DNA of 8,056 nt, taken from positions 1 through 8,056 of the forward strand of contig JAHEKA010000092.1 of assembly GCA_024638585.1 (NCBI GenBank), read 5' to 3'. This document shows positions 6,812 through 8,056 of this stretch, piece by piece. The position numbers and the translations under genes were made by a program. The stretch's first letter is position 1. Each line of letters begins with the position of its first letter. The notes beneath the pieces are model-generated. The model saw nothing but the letters and a program-made list of their open reading frames with translations. It searched no databases and was not told the origin of the DNA. The DNA is from Rhodospirillales bacterium. Lineage in GTDB: Bacteria; Pseudomonadota; Alphaproteobacteria; SMXQ01.

Positions 6812-6846
6812 AAAAGAAAAGCGCCGGCCCCACCCGGGACCGGCGC
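6812..6846 (-). terminator. Intrinsic terminator of pckA
   Basis: On the minus strand, 22 bp after the pckA stop, a GC-rich hairpin forms: 7 bp (6821-6827 with 6840-6846), one mismatch, then 3 bp around a 4-base loop. The T-tract TTTTCTTTT (6820 down to 6812) follows at once. It is a textbook Rho-independent terminator for leftward transcription. It has no T-tract in the rightward sense, so it does not serve the MFS gene. Confidence 0.9.
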
Positions 6847-6868
6847 CGAAACGTCGAAGCTGGCCCGC

Positions 6869-8056
6869 TCAGGCGGCGGCGTGGATGGCCGCCTCCTTGA
6901 CGCTGTCGGAGACCTCGGGCTCGAACTCCTTGAAGTTCTCCTCGAACATCCGGGCGACCTCGTGGGCGGTCTTGTCGTAGGCCGCCTTGTCGGACCAGGT
7001 GCTCTTCGGATTGAGCACGTCCTTGGGCACGTCGGGACAGTTGCCGGGCACCAGGACCCCGAAATTGGGATCCGGCGTCATCGGGATGTCGGCGAGCTTG
7101 CCCTCCAGGGCGGCGCGCAGCATGGCCCTTGTGTGGCCGATCTTCATGCGGCTGCCGACGCCGTAGGCGCCGCCGGTCCAGCCGGTATTGACCAGCCAGC
7201 AATTGGTCTTGTGCCGGGCGATCTTGTCACCGAGGATCTTGGCATAGACCGTCGGATGGCGCGGCATGAAGGGCGCGCCGAAGCAGGTGGAGAAGGTCGC
7301 TTCGGGCTCGGTCACGCCGCGTTCGGTTCCCGCCACCCGGGCGGTGTAGCCCGACAGGAAATGGTACATCGCCTGGTCCGGGGTCATGCGGCTGATCGGC
7401 GGCAAGACGCCGAAGGCGTCCGCGGTCAACATGACGATGTGGTCCGGATGGCCGGACGTCAGGGATTCCGCGACATTGGGGATGAATTCGATCGGGTAGG
7501 ACACACGGGTGTTTTCCGTGAGTGCATCGGAATCGAAATCGAGCGCGCGGGTCACCGGATCGATGACCACGTTTTCCAGCACCGTGCCGAAGCGGTGGGT
7601 GGTGGCGTAGATCTCCGGTTCGGCTTCCTGGGACAGGTTGATGGCCTTGGCGTAGCAGCCGCCTTCGAAGTTGAAGATGCCGTTGTCCGACCAGCCGTGC
7701 TCGTCGTCGCCCACCAGGATGCGCGACCCGTCGGCGGACAGCGTCGTCTTGCCGGTGCCCGAGAGACCGAAGAAGATCGCCGCGCTGCCGTCATCGCCGA
7801 TATTGGCCGAGCAATGCATCGGCATCACGCCCTCGGCGGGCAACATGTAGTTGAGGACGGAGAACACCGATTTCTTGATCTCGCCGGCATACCAGGAGCC
7901 GGTGATCAGCACCTCGCGCGCGCCGAAATTGACCAGCACGCAGATATCGGAATTGGTGCCGTCGGTCGCCGGATCGACGTTGAGACCCGGCGCGTGCAGG
8001 ATCGTGAAGTCCGGTTCGAAGGAGGTCAGCGCTTCGGCCGGCGGCTGGATGAACAT
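6869..8056 (-). CDS. pckA: ATP-dependent phosphoenolpyruvate carboxykinase, N-terminus beyond window
   Basis: This is the C-terminal 395 residues of the cytosolic enzyme that converts oxaloacetate plus ATP to phosphoenolpyruvate, CO2 and ADP, the entry step of gluconeogenesis. The P-loop GLSGTGKT (97-104 of this fragment), the metal-binding GDDEHGW (116-122), WYAGEIKK (55-62, catalytic lysine), MHCSAN (80-85, catalytic histidine), TENTRVSYP (180-188) and ADAFGVLPP (212-220) are all present, so the visible part looks active. The ATP-dependent family is usually about 530-540 residues. The Met at the window edge aligns inside the family's conserved MFIRP-like segment, so some 135-150 residues are missing off the right edge and this ATG is not the true start. 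The gene ends with TGA and a strong terminator, converging on the MFS gene. Confidence 0.97.
   Translation of the reverse strand: MFIQPPAEALTSFEPDFTILHAPGLNVDPATDGTNSDICVLVNFGAREVLITGSWYAGEIKKSVFSVLNYMLPAEGVMPMHCSANIGDDGSAAIFFGLSGTGKTTLSADGSRILVGDDEHGWSDNGIFNFEGGCYAKAINLSQEAEPEIYATTHRFGTVLENVVIDPVTRALDFDSDALTENTRVSYPIEFIPNVAESLTSGHPDHIVMLTADAFGVLPPISRMTPDQAMYHFLSGYTARVAGTERGVTEPEATFSTCFGAPFMPRHPTVYAKILGDKIARHKTNCWLVNTGWTGGAYGVGSRMKIGHTRAMLRAALEGKLADIPMTPDPNFGVLVPGNCPDVPKDVLNPKSTWSDKAAYDKTAHEVARMFEENFKEFEPEVSDSVKEAAIHAAA

Noticed and set aside
6869..8056. pckA read as a complete short gene starting at the ATG on the right edge
   Set aside because: The family is about 530-540 residues and this Met falls inside a conserved internal segment, so the fragment results from the window boundary and not from a true truncation.

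Overview
This is a GC-rich window (roughly two-thirds G+C outside one short AT-rich patch) with ordinary chromosomal gene content. The PolA, PEP carboxykinase and small zinc-finger sequences, together with a pentapeptide-repeat protein carrying H-x-x-W caps, look alphaproteobacterial, most likely a Rhodospirillales relative (Magnetospirillum/Azospirillum type). That placement is inferred from sequence feel, not from a search.

Layout from left to right. (1) 1-1060, minus strand: a pentapeptide-repeat protein whose C-terminus lies beyond the left edge. (2) 1061-1171: a short spacer with a perfect AT-rich palindrome. (3) 1172-2167, minus strand: an alpha/beta hydrolase of the lysophospholipase/monoacylglycerol-lipase type with a lipoprotein-like signal peptide. 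(4) 2168-2389: a divergent spacer with a plausible sigma70 promoter firing rightward and two hairpins. (5) 2390-6665, plus strand: an apparent three-gene operon made of a 59-residue CHCC zinc-finger protein, DNA polymerase I (polA, all three activities intact by motif) and a 12-segment MFS transporter. The first two genes overlap by TTGA and the last two are 17 bp apart. (6) 6666-6868: a convergent spacer containing a 53-bp island of about 15% G+C and a strong intrinsic terminator for the gene on the right. (7) 6869-8056, minus strand: the C-terminal three-quarters of ATP-dependent PEP carboxykinase (pckA); its N-terminus lies beyond the right edge.

The genes do not form one obvious pathway. 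polA is DNA repair and Okazaki-fragment processing, pckA is gluconeogenesis, the hydrolase probably acts on lipids in the envelope, and the transporter's substrate cannot be read. I found no mobile element, CRISPR array, RNA gene or phage gene, and no convincing new multi-gene system. The most unusual object is the pentapeptide-repeat protein, which looks like an internally duplicated cap-plus-beta-helix module. Secondary points are the palindrome in front of that gene, the TTG start of polA embedded in the stop of the zinc-finger gene, and the AT-rich island between MFS and pckA.
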